Shown here: positions 1 through 16,292 of the stretch, one piece after another
How positions within the stretch are numbered: position 1 is the stretch's first letter
Layout of the letters: each line of letters begins with the position of its first letter
From: Torreya grandis
Taxonomy: Eukaryota > Streptophyta > Pinopsida > Cupressales > Taxaceae
Reading direction: 5' to 3'
Assembly: GCA_037957365.1 (NCBI GenBank)
Contig: JARHVA010000315.1
Location: forward strand, 5,736,001 to 5,800,000
DNA: 64,000 nt
The notes under the pieces: model-generated
What the model saw: only the letters and a program-made list of their open reading frames with translations
Database searches by the model: none
Told to the model about the DNA's origin: nothing
Program-made: the position numbers and the translations under genes

Positions 1-1820
<1,820 letters not shown>

Positions 1821-1823
<3 letters not shown>

Positions 1824-4800
1824 AATTTTATCCATCTAACCACTAGATGGAAATTAGATGAAAATTACACATACAAAGTCAGAAAAGTTTTTGCACAATC
1901 AAGGTTATCAATTCCTATTATGCCCTAATTTTGCATACAATCATTTACAACATTTCTAAGCTCAAATTACTTAGATTTATAGTCTATATCACATTCAAAT
2001 CACTCATGTCAATAATCATACGAGATTCAATTGGACTTGCACCATAACTTAGGTGGGGAAAAATACATCGAGCTTTATCCCTCATCAAAGTATTGGTATG
2101 TAGGCAACTCTCATCACAATAGGGTGTTGAGGATGTCCAACCTACCCCACTAACAACATAATTTACTAAGTGTATCAATAGGATGCCCTAGAAACATTGA
2201 GGATTAAGTTTTGCACATAAAATTAGTCAAAATAGGTGATATAAAGAGATCCAAAGCTTGTGCACGTAGGAACATGCTTAACATACTCAGACATAAGTGC
2301 ACCCAAAACTTCATAATAGTTCTACACAAAGGACACTACTATTATTATAATGACACTATCACCACATTGTGATATTTTCCAATTTAGGTACTACTATCCA
2401 AGATGGGTTTTGACACATGGATCCTATTTTTGACACTTAGACTAGCCTCTACCTCATTTTTTGGCCTCTAGTTCTTTCAGTTCAGTAATTTTTGTAGCTA
2501 AGTTCTCATTTACATTATTTTTTTTATTTTTAAAAAGGTCAAATTAAGTCAATTATATTATGAATCAATGGCTATATTTATTTCACATGTATACCCTAGT
2601 TTACTACACTCAAGCCTTTAACAACATATGATTTACATATATCTAAGTCTTAAAATGTTAAAACAAATGCATGTTATGTTTGTATGTACAAATCATATAA
2701 ATTTTATTTGCATGGTAATGACATATATATTATCTTGATTTGTTAAATTAATATATCAATAAAGTTTCCATATGTGTGACATAAAGTATATCAAACAAAT
2801 GTAAAGTTATCCAATGCTACACTATTGTTTTCAATTCTATTTGCACAAAATGAAAAAATATTTAATTTGTTTCCTTTTTTAATTCAAATTTGAAAATATG
2901 TTTAATGTTTATTTTAATTCTTTTGACCAAGAAAAATGTTATTTTTTTCAATTATAATAAACTAAGGTATGATCAGTGTTGATAAATGTATGACATAATT
3001 TATATAACTTAGACTCTATGTACATGTGTCTGTGTTGAATCCAATATTCAATGTGTCTTGATGGAATTATTTCCAAGATGAAATCTCACCAATACATCCA
3101 AAGTTAGATGGTAGATTATGTTGAAACATGGTTTTTATAAGTTTACTAATGCGATGTAGATAACCATATTTTGTACAAGCCATATTGATCCTATTAAACT
3201 AAATTATATACTAAAAATAATATATTTTAAGCCACTATTCCATCACCAAAATATTTAAAGTAATACATTTTTTGTCTAAAACATTAATAAAATATTATAT
3301 GCATATGACAAGTATTGGGAGAATGTGCATAAAGAAATATTGAGCTCATTATCAAATCTACTCATAAATTGCTACAAGTCCTTGGATACACATCTAATTA
3401 AAAAAATCAATAAAGAGTGTAAAACTAATCAATCCACAATTTATATGCATTTATTTAAGTCAACACCTAAGCACATGTAATAAGTTTTTCATGTATCAAC
3501 AATATAGTTAGTATACCTTGACCTTGTTGATGATAAGGTCTCACTAAAAATTTGGAAATTAAATGAGTTCTATAATAATGATTCTTTATTGAAATACTTG
3601 GGGGTATATTATGGTCTCCCTTGCTTCTATTATAAGTATAGGTTCTCTCATACAATAAATTTCCATGCATATTTTGAAGAGAATGAAGATACTAATATAT
3701 ATGTCTAAATACATGTCCCATAAATGATTCCTACTACATCATATGTAGAGGCTAGATAAAATTTGATAAATTAAGAAATAATTGAACTCAATTATGTAAT
3801 AAATAGGGATTCAAGACTAGTACTTATAGCATCTATACTAAATAATGATGAATGGAATATTTTAGACAAGTATTACATTATTATCCAAATCTATTTTGGG
3901 TTTACTTGAATATTATATGAACTAACATTACAATTACAATGCATAATATTTAACCTTACCCAAATGCACAATTATTTAAATAAAAAATAATCCAAATGTA
4001 GCTTTGCTTGTTGTAGATTAAATTCATAGACTATTAGATTTATTGTTTATACGATCTATTGATTATTTCAAAATGTATCTCTAAAATTGTGCTAGTTACA
4101 AAGACTAAATGATAAATTAGATGTTGTGAAAACTACCATGATTTAAATAAGGATTGTTCCAAATATGAATTTTCACTACCAAATATAAATATGATTTTAG
4201 ACTCTACATCTAGTTATTATATCTTGTCATTTGTGGATGGTTTTTTGGATACAATAATATAAATATTAATCCCAATGATCAATAAAGGAAATCATTTAAT
4301 ACACCATGAGGTAATTTTTTATGTAGTCATTCCATCCAGGTTTAAGAATGCAAGGACCATGTAAAATATGGTTGTGACAGATATCCTTAATTACATTATA
4401 CACAAAAGTTTTGAATAATATCTAGATGATTTAGTGATAGATATAAACATCGATAAAAGCAAGATATATACTTGTGGTATATATTCAAATAAATATTATT
4501 TTTTTTAAATGCATACTTTTATTTCTCATTTGATTTTAATTGGGGTTTCAACTCAAAATCATAGGGTGCTTGATTCATCTTGTCTTTTGTATCCAATAGA
4601 GGAAATGTGTCTTTCAAAGGATGGGAGATGGTTAAGTGTAATGGGAAAGGTAGAGGATGAAATGGATGGAATAAAGGTCACATCAATAGATGGAACCTTA
4701 TCAGATAAATGGAAGGTGAAGGAGTGTTCTCTACCCCTAGACAATCCATCCACCTCTTCCAAATAGAGAGACCAAGAGGCCAGGACTTGATGGACTACAT

Positions 4801-7800
4801 AGGTGTATAATTTCTAGGAGGAGTGCATTAATGAAATAACCTTAAAATGGTTAGAAGTTATCTACTAATGGATTTTAAGGGGAAGAAAAAGTCTTTTATA
4901 GAGGTGTCTTGACTATAAATTCAACCAAAAAATCCAATTCAATGTTGAAGCCTCTCATTCCCAGTGCCTTCAAACCCCTCTGTTTTTGTTAACAAATAGA
5001 AGACAAAGACAATATTTTATAATGAATAATGGTTCTCACTACATCACATCATCTATTTGGTTCAATAATTTTTGGAGAAAAATTCTAGATCTCCATGCCT
5101 AGATTCCATAGCAATGGCATCCCCTCTTAAAAGGTAATATGGATATATACCCCAGTGCTAAATGTTTCTTCATATTTTTATTTCATATTATCTTAGATAA
5201 ATAAAGGATACAAGCCCATGTATGGATTCTAGATCAATATATGTTGTTTATGAAACCATGGTTTCTAGATTTCAACCTACTTATTGCCTCTTTCTATATC
5301 AAGACTACCTAGCTCTACTAATGGTGCCTCCCTCTTTAATTCTATGTCATACCATGTTTCAAGGCAATATTTAAAATCCTAGATGAAGGTTAGAAGATGG
5401 ATAATTATACTACCATGTAGTCCCACACCACATTTTCTATAATCCTTATTAACATCAATACATATAAGGATCTTGCAATAATATTTATTTTCTTATGGAG
5501 GTCTATGCATGGACCCAACCCATAGATTATGAGGGCCTAAACTTATGTTATCATAAATGTTTCAATACTAGTCATTTGACCATGGTATGTATTAAATTAA
5601 ACAAAAAAATACATTATCAACTTGGTGGAAGGATTCCCTTCTTGATTTTTTGATAGTGGTAGGAAAAGGTACCTTTGAGAGTGAATCTTTGGACTCTGAA
5701 GTGAAATTTGCCTTTGTAACATGTGAATAAATTTATATTGCTACGAATTTTATGGAGGAAATTTAGAGATAAAGTAAAACTATCATGAAAAGGAAGAACC
5801 TATCAATGTTTATCCTAAATACATCCTAACAAAATTAAAATTCAAAGGGTTTCAACCCATTATCATGTTATAAGTTTCCATACCCTTCATTTGAGATTTG
5901 GGGGAAGGGGATAAGGAGGATTAGATGGAAGTGTGAAGGAAAAAAGTAGGGGACCATAAAAAGGCACACAACCCAATTAGTATGACCCATAGTTCTCATA
6001 AATGAATAAGTAAGGATGGATTCTAGGTAGACATAACTCAATAGAAGAAAGAGGAAGGGTTTGTAAATATTTGGTAGATGTTTCTTATCATTTTGGGTGA
6101 TGCATGTTGGGTGAAATTTGGTGAAATATTTATGGTTGGTTTGTTGTTTGCCAACATTTTGGGTTGTATGTTTGTCTTAGTTGTTTTTTAATTGTATATC
6201 TAGCTATTAAGATATATCTTATAATTGGCATTTAGCCGACGACTTTGAGTATTTTTGGTTGAGTTTTTGGTGTTTTTAACTATTTTTGCTACTTGTTTTC
6301 TTTGTTGATTATTGATTATCTTATTTCTTGTCAGTTTGATGTTATGTTCATTGGTTCATTGTAAAAGGCATTGTTAATGAGATTAATTTTTTATGTTTTT
6401 ATTTATTTTACAAAGCTTTGGGCCTTTCAAAACCCAGTCTTTCACACTATCAAATAAAAAAATGAAAGATTTAATAAAATATAATGTACACTTAAATGCA
6501 AATAAATGTTTGTTTGGCATATCTTTAATAAATTTACTAGTCATATAATATCTTACAGGGCCATATAAGTATAATGAAATAAGGTATATTACATCATAAA
6601 TATTCCACTACTAAAAGCATTGAAATAATTACAATGTTTACAAGGAAGGATTTAGCCAATAATATGTTTTACAACTTAGTTAGCTAATAAGACACAAAAT
6701 TTCATGTAATTATTTAATAAATATATTAATTTTAAATGAGAAACAAATTTTCAAAAGAGTTTTGATATAATAAAATAATATCTACTTAATCCACTTTTTA
6801 TCATGCCTTTTATACATGATAGACATTTTTTCTTATACACTTTTGATGTGGATCATGCTTTAGGACCTTTGTTGCATATAATGATAATGAACACATATAA
6901 CATGAAATTTTTTATATAAATTCTACATTATGTGAAAATGAAATAAATTATAATTACATGGAAAATTTATCTAGTCCTTGTTTCCAATACATAAAAACTT
7001 TGACATTTTATGTTTAATAATGAAATGCATGTCATCAAAAAATTGGATCCTGTCAAATGTTATCATGAAAAAACACTTTTTTTAGGACATCACTAAATGG
7101 GTAATTCTACTAATGGAATTATATTTAAATTTTATATCACAAGAAATACCTAAAAGGAAAAGTAATTGGAGATCAAATATCTATAGTGAAATTGGTTTAT
7201 AACTATGAATGAATGATGTATTTCATGATGGTCTTGATACATATTACATTAACAATGATACTTGAATCATGTACTTGGATGGATCCAAGTGTGCCATAGG
7301 ATGTGGAGATGTTATAGTTATTATTACTTATCATGGTTAGCCTATGCCACTCACTTACAAATTGATTTTTTCATGTACAAACAATATAATATAATATAAT
7401 ATGAGGCATTGATACTCATATTATGTGCCACATGTACCTTTGACATAAAATCCATTTGAGTATACAAGGATCCTCAACTTTTAGTTAATCAAGTTTCAAA
7501 TATTTATCAAACAAAAGTAAAAAATGATACCATATAAGGAAATGATACAATGATTAAAGAAGTAATTTTCTAAAATTTCAATTAAAATTATTCCTTTCAA
7601 GGATAATCGACACACAAATGTTATGGTTAATGTAACTTCTATGATCCATATTGACATCAATGACTAAAATACAACTTTTACTATACAAAAATTATAATGC
7701 TCATAAATCACTATTACAAATGTAGATGTTTTAGTGATACTTATAATTACTCATATTATAATGTATCCAAAATAGTGTAATGAAATATATATTTTTTTAT

Positions 7801-9100
7801 ATAAGACTTTTATTATGAAAAACATTACACAAAATGATAAATGAAAATTATAATGCAAAGTAATTATTTTTGTTAAAATTATGGGGAAAATTATTCTAAA
7901 TATAATTTAATACCTTAATCATCAAGAAGCTAAGATAACGTTACTTGAGTTATATGATGGTGAATGTGGGTGTAATTTTAATGGAAAAGCATTGTCTTAA
8001 AAATACTAAGACATTGTTACTATTTTTCTATAATGGAATAGGCATGTCAAGAGCATGAAAATTTATGTCCATTATATCTATAAAATATTAATTTAAATCA
8101 TGCACCATCACAATATTTATAACCTGTTATGCCATTATGGCCATTTTTTATATGGTTCTTTGATTTGATTGGACAGATAAATCCAAAATCATCACAAGTT
8201 CATTATTATAACTACACAATATTATACAAAATGAGTTGACATTGTAGTACTACTATCAATTATAAGTGAATATATTTGTAAAGTATTTATAACAAACACC
8301 ATTTTGTGTTTTTTTCACACATCAGATATTTTAAAACATAATGTATCATATTTAAGAAAATAATTTAATATCATATTTAATGGAATATTTAGACTACCAA
8401 TACTAAAAGATACATGCCTTATCTATTATATGAAGATTACTTTTCTCTATGTTATATCTCTAATATAATATCCTCCTTTACTTCCAATACTTACAAAGGT
8501 TTGGTCTAAACCTATCCCAAGTAAAATCTGCGTGTTTGTCCGTACAATTGAGTGTTCATTTAGTTATCTTCCACTTTCTCAAGTTATGAGCTAAATGTTA
8601 TGCACTTTTCATTTTATACACCTTTACTCAAAAATATATTTTTAAAATTCCATCATCATTAATTTATAAGTAATTAAGATATTATTTTCTAACCTTATAT
8701 CACTCTTTACACATTTTTTATGCTTCTTAGCTACTTTTCCCACAATTCAACATTTTTGTTGTCTCTATCAAGTAAGTCTAGACTTAATGTAATTGTAACC
8801 TTTCTTTCTCTCATGCAGTGCATTTTTAGATACCTCTTGTACATTTTACTTAATACTCAAAATCTATGTTCCTTTCATGTGATACCACATGAGAGTTTAT
8901 TTCTACACTTTTTTTTTATTCCTTGTTCCTTTATGTGATCTATAATTTTTCATGTGCACCCATTACCTTCACCAAAGTCAAATTTGTAACTCATATCCTT
9001 CTATGAAATTAGATTATCTTAGTGTAAAAAATATTCTCTCAAATATGTTACTCCATAAAATTATACAAATGAAGAGTCCATTTATTAATTTGATTGATTG
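1821..9100. other. Long AT-rich intergenic stretch
   Basis: Seven kilobases in which I recognise no gene, LTR pair or conserved domain. Open frames are short (60-85 codons), isolated, and without family resemblance. Probably ancient repeat sequence decayed beyond recognition by eye. Confidence 0.55.
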
Positions 9101-9879
9101 AATCTATTTTAGGCAATGCAATATTTGTGATTCATATGGGATGCTTTTGTATTAGACTCCCTTGGTAATAAAAATTTAAGATCTTGGTTAAAATAATGTT
9201 TAGATTGTTATAACCACCCTTATTTTCAACTTCATAGATGAAATTTCTCCCATCCATGTGACATGGTACCTGAGCTAACTCACTCAATGTTTCCTTCCCT
9301 TTTGGAACCTCTTTGGGCGATGAATCATCCTCTTCCACCTAGATGTGATACCTTCACTCTTATTATTATTTATTTTCCTTGCCATGCATGAAATAAAACA
9401 CCAAATAGCCAAAAGATTGTAGGCAGATTAAAGCATGGGACTTTTAACTACCTAAAAACTGATGATAAAAATCAAGGCCTTAGTGAGTGGGAAAGTAGTC
9501 TAAGAGATTCACCATCTTACCTTTTTTTACCTTTTTTATTTTTTACTTCCTTACACATTCCTTGTTTTGATTTCATTGCAACCAATTGCTTATCATTAGT
9601 CTAAATTTATGAATTTATGTTTTCAAGCAACTCTTTGTCTGAATATGAGTTTTTGGATTCAAGTCCTCTCTTCACTCCCCCTACCATCTTGTTTAAGGGA
9701 TAATTTTGGGATTTTGATTTTTCCCTTTCCATTGATTCATCCTCTTTAGGAGAAACTACTTGTTCTTTCTTTATATCTCCTAAATCTATGTTTTCTTGAT
9801 AATTTGGATCATCATAATAGCCTTCAGTAGTAACTGTTAGGTTGAGAACACTCCATTTACTTGATGTTATCTTCTCCCC

Positions 9880-10690
9880 TTTTTATTCCCTATTTTAAAA
9901 TTTCCCTAAGGACAAGAAGCATAAATATGACCATGTAATTTTTAATTACAACATCTAAATGTAGTGTTCTCATAATCTAAAGTTTGAGCATGAATAAGAT
10001 TTCCAAATTTTTGAATTTTTTTTAAGGGAATCCCTTTGCTCAAATCAATCTCTACAAAAATTATAATAAAGGTGCACATGCCTATATTTTTTTATCTCAC
10101 TATCAACTTTTAAGAAACATCCCAAAGCATTACCTATTTCCTTGAAAGCATGCCAAAAGTGCAAAGGTAGATTAGGGAGTTGAACCAACACTAGCATCAT
10201 TGTTACTAAAAGATTATTTGGGTCAAAATTTGGAAACCAAGGGTTGATAAACAAAACTACATTACCCCAAAACCAAGGGCCTTTGAGAGACATTTCTGAT
10301 AATCTTTCTGTTCATTGAAATGAACAACAAAAAACATTTGGAACATAAATAAATGTCACATTTCTTTGACCAAGTCTCATAGATCCACTGATGTAAGGTA
10401 GTCAATGATGACCACAAGCCATTGAATCTGTAAATTAGTGTGTTTTGATTTAAAGAAAGGAAATAATTATTCACTTCCTCATTTAAAATATCTAGGGATG
10501 GGGTCTCCTTTTCTTGTTCAATAATATAATATTGAGGTGGAGAATGACACCTCACAAAAATTAGTTTGGAAACACCATTTATGGTTGCTTCTTTGAAAGT
10601 TAGAGGTTTGGGAGGAGTAGCTTTATTTGATCCTTCCACACCTCCCCATAGTATTGAAGTTGTGAAAATGAATGAATCTTTACCCAAATG
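9880..10690 (-). pseudogene. L1-type LINE ORF1 remnant (DUF4283 + CCHC knuckle)
   Basis: Read on the minus strand, 10687-10262 and then 10293-10045 in another frame give the nucleic-acid-binding ORF1 protein of plant L1 non-LTR retrotransposons. Visible pieces are the DUF4283 core (IYRFNGLW, GPWFWGN, NPWFPNFDP, LPNLPLHFW, EIGNALGCFLKVD) and, after another shift at about 10040-9890, a degenerate zinc knuckle with Cys, His and Cys around KLHGHIYASC. ORF1 normally coats LINE RNA in the ribonucleoprotein. At least two frameshifts and several stops disable it. The endonuclease-RT ORF2, expected further left on this strand, was not recognised, so the copy is truncated or decayed. The DUF4283 assignment rests on motif memory, not a search. 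Confidence 0.8.
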
Positions 10691-12497
10691 GTATAAAGAT
10701 AAAGGAAGATGGTCTTTTAATTCTTTGTCCTATTACACTAGACATTGAAACTCCATAGGGATCCTGTAAGACACCTCAGGCTTCAGTTTTAAGACCTTCA
10801 CATAGTCTATCCCTTAAACCAATGTGAAAAAAAAATTTCCTAAAAGAGGTTTAACCAAGACATGAAAATTTAGTTTATCCTCCTTTGCACCTTGATGATG
10901 ATCAACCTCTTCTCCAAGCATTTCATCAAACACTTGACCTATAAATTGTTTAGCCATTCTGTCAAACACTTATCCTTCACTCTCCAACACCACTAGTTTT
11001 TGCATTATCAAGACCTTAATTTTGACCAAAACATTATTCCCAAAAAAATTTAACCATCCCAAATTCTCTTTCATTGTTTTCAAAACAATCTGCAATGCCA
11101 TTATATAATTTTCTTGCCCAAATTGAAATAGTTTAGACACCTATGTCTATTCACTAGCTGACACCATCAATCAAGAAACTTAGTTTCTTTTCCATCGTGT
11201 CTCCATGGAGCAGTGATGATGACATATCCTTGGCATGGAAAACTCTCACCCTTACATTAATTTACTCCTACAAACCTCATGTGCCACCTAAATTGATTTG
11301 CATTCAGGCTTTCTTTGCCCTAATGACTCACTCTCCCCAGGTCTCTTCTCTAAACCTTTATGATGAAGAACCTTGGGTAGGATGATTTCGATCCACAAAT
11401 TCACCACCATCATCCCATCATATTCTTCACTCTTGAAATCATAACAAACCCTAGTAGAGCCCATTATTCCTCTTACCCCTATTTTCATAGATGTAGTTTA
11501 TTACTAATATTAATAAAAGTATGATTTTAAATTTTGAAACTTATTTGATATATTTAATAATTTTGACATTTAATTTCATGTTTCATTAAAATTAGTTAGA
11601 AAAATTGGTGTGGACTTGATCAAACGATGACCAAATTATTTCCACCATTGTTAGTATAGAATTAATAACTAGCTTGAATATGTCAAGTGTTACATGGTAA
11701 ATCACAAATTGAGATCATGTGAAATGATAAAAATAGAACCCTTACAATTCATTCTAATGGGTTCAAACCCATGGTATATGTGCAATTAAAAAATCACCCA
11801 TCAACACACATACACACACAATTTACATCTCATTTACAAAGGGAAATAATTTGAATAAAATTTTGAAACATGGGTTACGTTTCAAAATGAAACATCACAC
11901 TATTTTAAGGTTTATATTGGTTTTAGACTAATATCCATCAAGTGTTCACCTAAAAATTATCCTAATTAATGTGTGTACTCGTAATCATTTAATTTCACAA
12001 TAATAAATCATTTTTTCTAATGTGTGTACTCGTGCATTAATATAACATCATAGAAATCAATGTGACTGTGAAGAATATAAATACAAATTACCCTCTTTAC
12101 TCCATCATTCTCAATCACAAATATTTGTATAACCATCTTAATTTGTGGAGTCAATCCAAATATGAACAAATTTATACATCTTGTTTCCTTCTCTCTCTTT
12201 CTTTAATTTTTTGGTGACAAAAAAACATGTATTTCAATAATATTCTTGTTAATATATTTTAGTAGTAAAAAGTTAATTATAATTTTAATATTATATTGTG
12301 ACATCATATTTTATTTTAAACATTTCAATTTTAAATGTCTCTATGCTCAATATTATTATATTATTTAATATAATAGTAACTAATGAAATTGTAGTTATTA
12401 CTTGTATATCATAGTTGTTTTGTTTATATATGCATTAGTTGTATTGATAATGTCATAGGCACAAATAAAATTTATATTTATTTAAGTTACATCATAG
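10691..12497. other. Intergenic; possible N-terminal part of the LINE
   Basis: The minus strand upstream of the LINE ORF1 remnant should hold its N-terminal, low-complexity part and 5' UTR. I see only short open frames (for example 11488-11288, 66 codons) with no family motif. Beyond about 11500 nothing is recognised. Confidence 0.4.
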
Positions 12498-13050
12498 TGT
12501 TGAGATGTTTTTTGACATGTCAACTTTGGTATGTCTTGTAGGCCCCATCTCTCCTAAATTGATATTTGTGTGAGAAAATATCCATAAGGTCTTAGTTGCT
12601 AGTTCTTGGTACATAAGGTAACCTAGTAGGCTTGTTGCAACCATTCCATATCAATGGTCTTCAATGAATGTTGTAGGAAAATCAAAATGTATTGAAAATG
12701 AAGAGCCACATAGTTAAGGGAATCATAATACAGATATAACATGAAAATGTAACTAATTCAGATAAATTCATCTATTACATGGATTCAATAGTGCATAAAC
12801 AACAATATACAAGAGCATGAAATGAAGATAAAAATTAAACTTATAAAATAAACTAATCTAATCTATTGAACTGATAAAAAGAGAAAAAGTGAAAAGGGTA
12901 AAAAAAGAGAGAAGAAATAACCTTTTTTTTAATGTATGCTAGCCTACATTCTATTGAGTAGACAAGTCCTTAAATAAACTAGTCCTTGGTTGATCCAGAA
13001 CTGACATAACTCTAACTAAAAATAATGCAAGAGTTTATGGAATGAAGTAG
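12498..13050. repeat. Left copy of dispersed or LTR repeat G
   Basis: Aligns along its whole length with 63434-64000: both share GACATG.CAACTT, the stretch GTAAGGTAACCTA.G.GGCT (with small changes), TTCAATAGTGCATAAACA and AATAAACTAGT. The copies are strongly diverged but collinear with small indels. The homology starts at a TG dinucleotide, as an LTR would. Confidence 0.8.
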
Positions 13051-14069
13051 TAGAGCCAAAGAGGAAAACATGGTCACCATATACATGCACAACCAAGTCT
13101 ATCAAATGACAAAGCTTTTAGATAAATATATATTTATTAAAAGGAATAATTTAGATTCATTAAATATTGATGTGAGTTATAGACATAGCTTTCAAATAGC
13201 CTTGACTTAGAAAACTAATATAGAAAGTAAGAAAATACATTAAATCAAATGACTGATATACATAAATAGGGAAAACTAACCAGTCTAATCTACTAATCTA
13301 TTCTATTCTAAGGGAGTCAACCCTTTCTAAGTCTTTGAGGTGGTCTTTAAATATATTTTAATCCTATGACCCAATGAAATTCTCCCTTCAAAAATGGTTC
13401 CAAATGTTTAATGTGATCCACCTACCAAGGCATACATTCAAGGAACAAAATCACTTTTAAAAATAACTAGATGATAAAATACTTCATCTAAAGGCATTAG
13501 ATGACAAGCCACTCAAGATCAACACACTTTTACATAGGCTCAATTGTTAGGGATCTCTTTTCCTTGAGTACTGCACTCTGTTTGTCAAAATCTTGCCAAA
13601 ATATCAACTAAAATATGTCACCTCTTTGGCAAAGGTGAAAGATATGAAATAAAATTATAAACATGAAGGACTAAAAATAAATAGACTCGTATGATTAAAA
13701 TGTTAATAGGCTTTGCAAATTTCATTCTCCCATTTAATACTAACACCATTACAAATATGGATAAAACAACTTTCCAACATAAAAAATGGAGCTAAAAATC
13801 AAAAGTCATGCATTAATAACCTTCACATAAAAGTGCACAACCACATCAACACCTTCAAAAGATGGTAGATATAAAAATTGTAGGATAAAACATAAGAAAA
13901 TCACATAGTATATTTTATTTATATAAAAACCTTGAAAAGACATTCAAAATTTTTAGTTTTTTGAAATAATTAATTAAAAACTTGTGCACTACCCTTTTAG
14001 TACTTTATAGTCAAAATTTGACTAAGTGATGAATATTCTCAGGAAGGCCATTTTGCACTGTAATATATT
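13051..14069. other. Sequence between repeat G and element A
   Basis: AT-rich, no gene recognised. Ends in ATATT (14065-14069), the left target-site duplication of element A. It is probably a continuation of G. Confidence 0.4.
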
Positions 14070-15941
14070 TGTTGACGCTTGGATTTTCACCCTTGAAGAG
14101 ATGCTAAACTCTCCTCATCCAAGTGGAAAAATGGAATCATCTCTCTTGTTGTGGCTAACAATTTCATTGAGATGAATCTATAGATTAGGGGCTAGCTCCC
14201 CCTTGATACACCTTTAAATATCTCTCTAATATATCAATTTTGTATGAAAAGGGTTAAGGAAAATAACTAAGAAAATAAACAGTGATACACCAATGAATAA
14301 TGTCCTCCCAATTGACTTCAACCACTACTTAAAGACAAACAAGGTGTTTCTCACACAAGACTCACAACTTAGGATTTATTACTACATCAATGATTCATAT
14401 GTTATATTCAATAAGGTATATGATTATTAGAAAGGGTGAAATTGATTCCAAAGAGAGATACAATCACAAACCACTTCTATGATATCTCATAACTTAAGAA
14501 AGAATACTAGTAAAGACTTGCAACAATATCCTTTTTCAAATTGGTAGACCATCAAAAGTACAAGCCAAAAAATGGAAATCTTTCACTAGACTAGATCAAC
14601 AATAATTAAGTCATTATTCAATGTAATAGCATGTGAGTGATAAAAACACTTGTATATTTCTTCAAGATTTCTTTGAGTACAAATCTTGCCAGATTTTTTC
14701 CAATAACCAGCAGAGGCTTTGAAATGAGCCAAGAGAATGTGTCTATATAGCCTTGAGAGGTAGAGAAATAAAAGGAAGTCCAAGGGTCACTTAGACATGT
14801 GTCATCTTGAAAGAATCAGTTAAATTTGCATGGGAGAGAAGTGGGTGAGCTATGTCATGCAATCGAATAAATTAGTTATAATGAGTTACAATTGAACCAA
14901 AAGCATTAGTTACATTTGTTATAGCTGAACCAAAGCCTCAGTTACATTTTTCCATTTTTTATCTCTTATATTTGCCTTTATTTTTGACGAAGCCTTTTAT
15001 TTTAAACTCTAATAACTAGTTTCTGTAGTCTAAAATTGACATTTTGCGGGCCTTCACTCCATCCTACATTTTCTTCAAACTTTTTATCTCAACCCTTTTG
15101 TTTCCTTTATATCGAATAAGTTTTCTAAAAGAATTATTTCCTTCAAACTTTCAAATTGTCCCTCTGAAATGTTCCTTCAAATTTCTTGAAGTGGTCCTTC
15201 AAGTTTTGGCTTCAATTTTTCATAAAATGGTCCACCTACCTATGGAAACAATCTTTCAGACTTTTTGAAAACGTCCCTTTGAGAAAGTTAAAATACGCTT
15301 CAGACTTTTTGAAAAGTACCTTTCATCCTTTAGAAATGAATCTCAAAAAAACTAGAATTTCCTTTGGAAAATCTACAAGTGATCCTTTAGCTTGAAAAGG
15401 TCCTTCAGAAAAGTTGCAAGTGTCCTTTGGAAAAGTTGCATGGAAAATTTTCCTACCCTTCAAAAAATTTGAAAGTGTCCTTTAGAAAATTTTCATGGAA
15501 AATTTTCCCAAAAAAGGATACCCTTCAAAAAAATGAAACATACCCTTAAAAATATTTGAAAGCTTTCTTTTCAGTTTGAAAGATATCTTTTAGAAAATTT
15601 ACAAAGTACCTTCAAAAAAATTGTGTGGACAATTTGTCTGAAAGAATTCAACACTTTGTCTTCTAGAGATTTATCTTAGGAAAATTGATTGAAAAAAAAA
15701 TTTAATTGGCTAAATGAAAAGTTTGAAAGAAATACACCTAATTAAAAAAATTTGGAAAAAAAAATTGAAAGAATTCGGCAAAGGCTTAGCAAAGACCAAA
15801 AATGAACTTTCCAAAAGGATAAACTTGTACATTTTTTGCAAGATTTGTCAAAGAACACTTCTTTCAAAGATATAGACTTAGATGATTTTTTACAAGTATG
15901 GGTGCCCAATTTTAGCCTAAAGGGCCAAAATTTGGTCAACA
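14070..15941 (-). repeat. 3' LTR of element A
   Basis: About 1.87 kb with terminal TGTTGAC and GTCAACA. Its right half (about 15180-15640) holds degenerate repeats built on CCTTtgGAAAAGTTg. A TATA-like CTATATAG lies at 14743-14750. Matches the two parts of the right LTR throughout. Confidence 0.93.
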
Positions 15942-16292
15942 AATTGGTGACTTATAGGGGTAGTATGCCTGCTAGCTGACCAGACTAGTAGCCTTATCTA
16001 AATCAAGTCTAATGGAGTCAATGGATTCTTGAAGATGACTAACAAGGATTATGATAAAACAAAACATAAGGAAACATAGCACACAATAAAAAAAAGAAGA
16101 CAAAGCAAACATAACACAAAACAAGACAAGGATAAACTCACACATGTCCATAAGCACTTAGGGAACACAAGGAAAATATGTATAAAAGAAAAGAAAACCT
16201 GAATAAAAATTCTTTAGATATATCCCATTGACTGGGATATGTATCTCCTCTCCATCCAAATTTGAGAGTTGAAAAGCATTGTGTTGTTTTCA
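15942..16292 (-). other. 3' untranslated stretch of element A
   Basis: Between integrase and the 3' LTR. No clear polypurine tract on the minus strand. Oddly, on the plus strand the LTR is followed by TTGGTGACTTATAGGGG, which resembles the primer site of element B. Confidence 0.5.

Noticed and set aside
4509..4766. 85-codon open frame, plus strand
   Set aside because: No family motif, no neighbouring coding remnants, and an antisense frame of similar size covers it. Probably chance.
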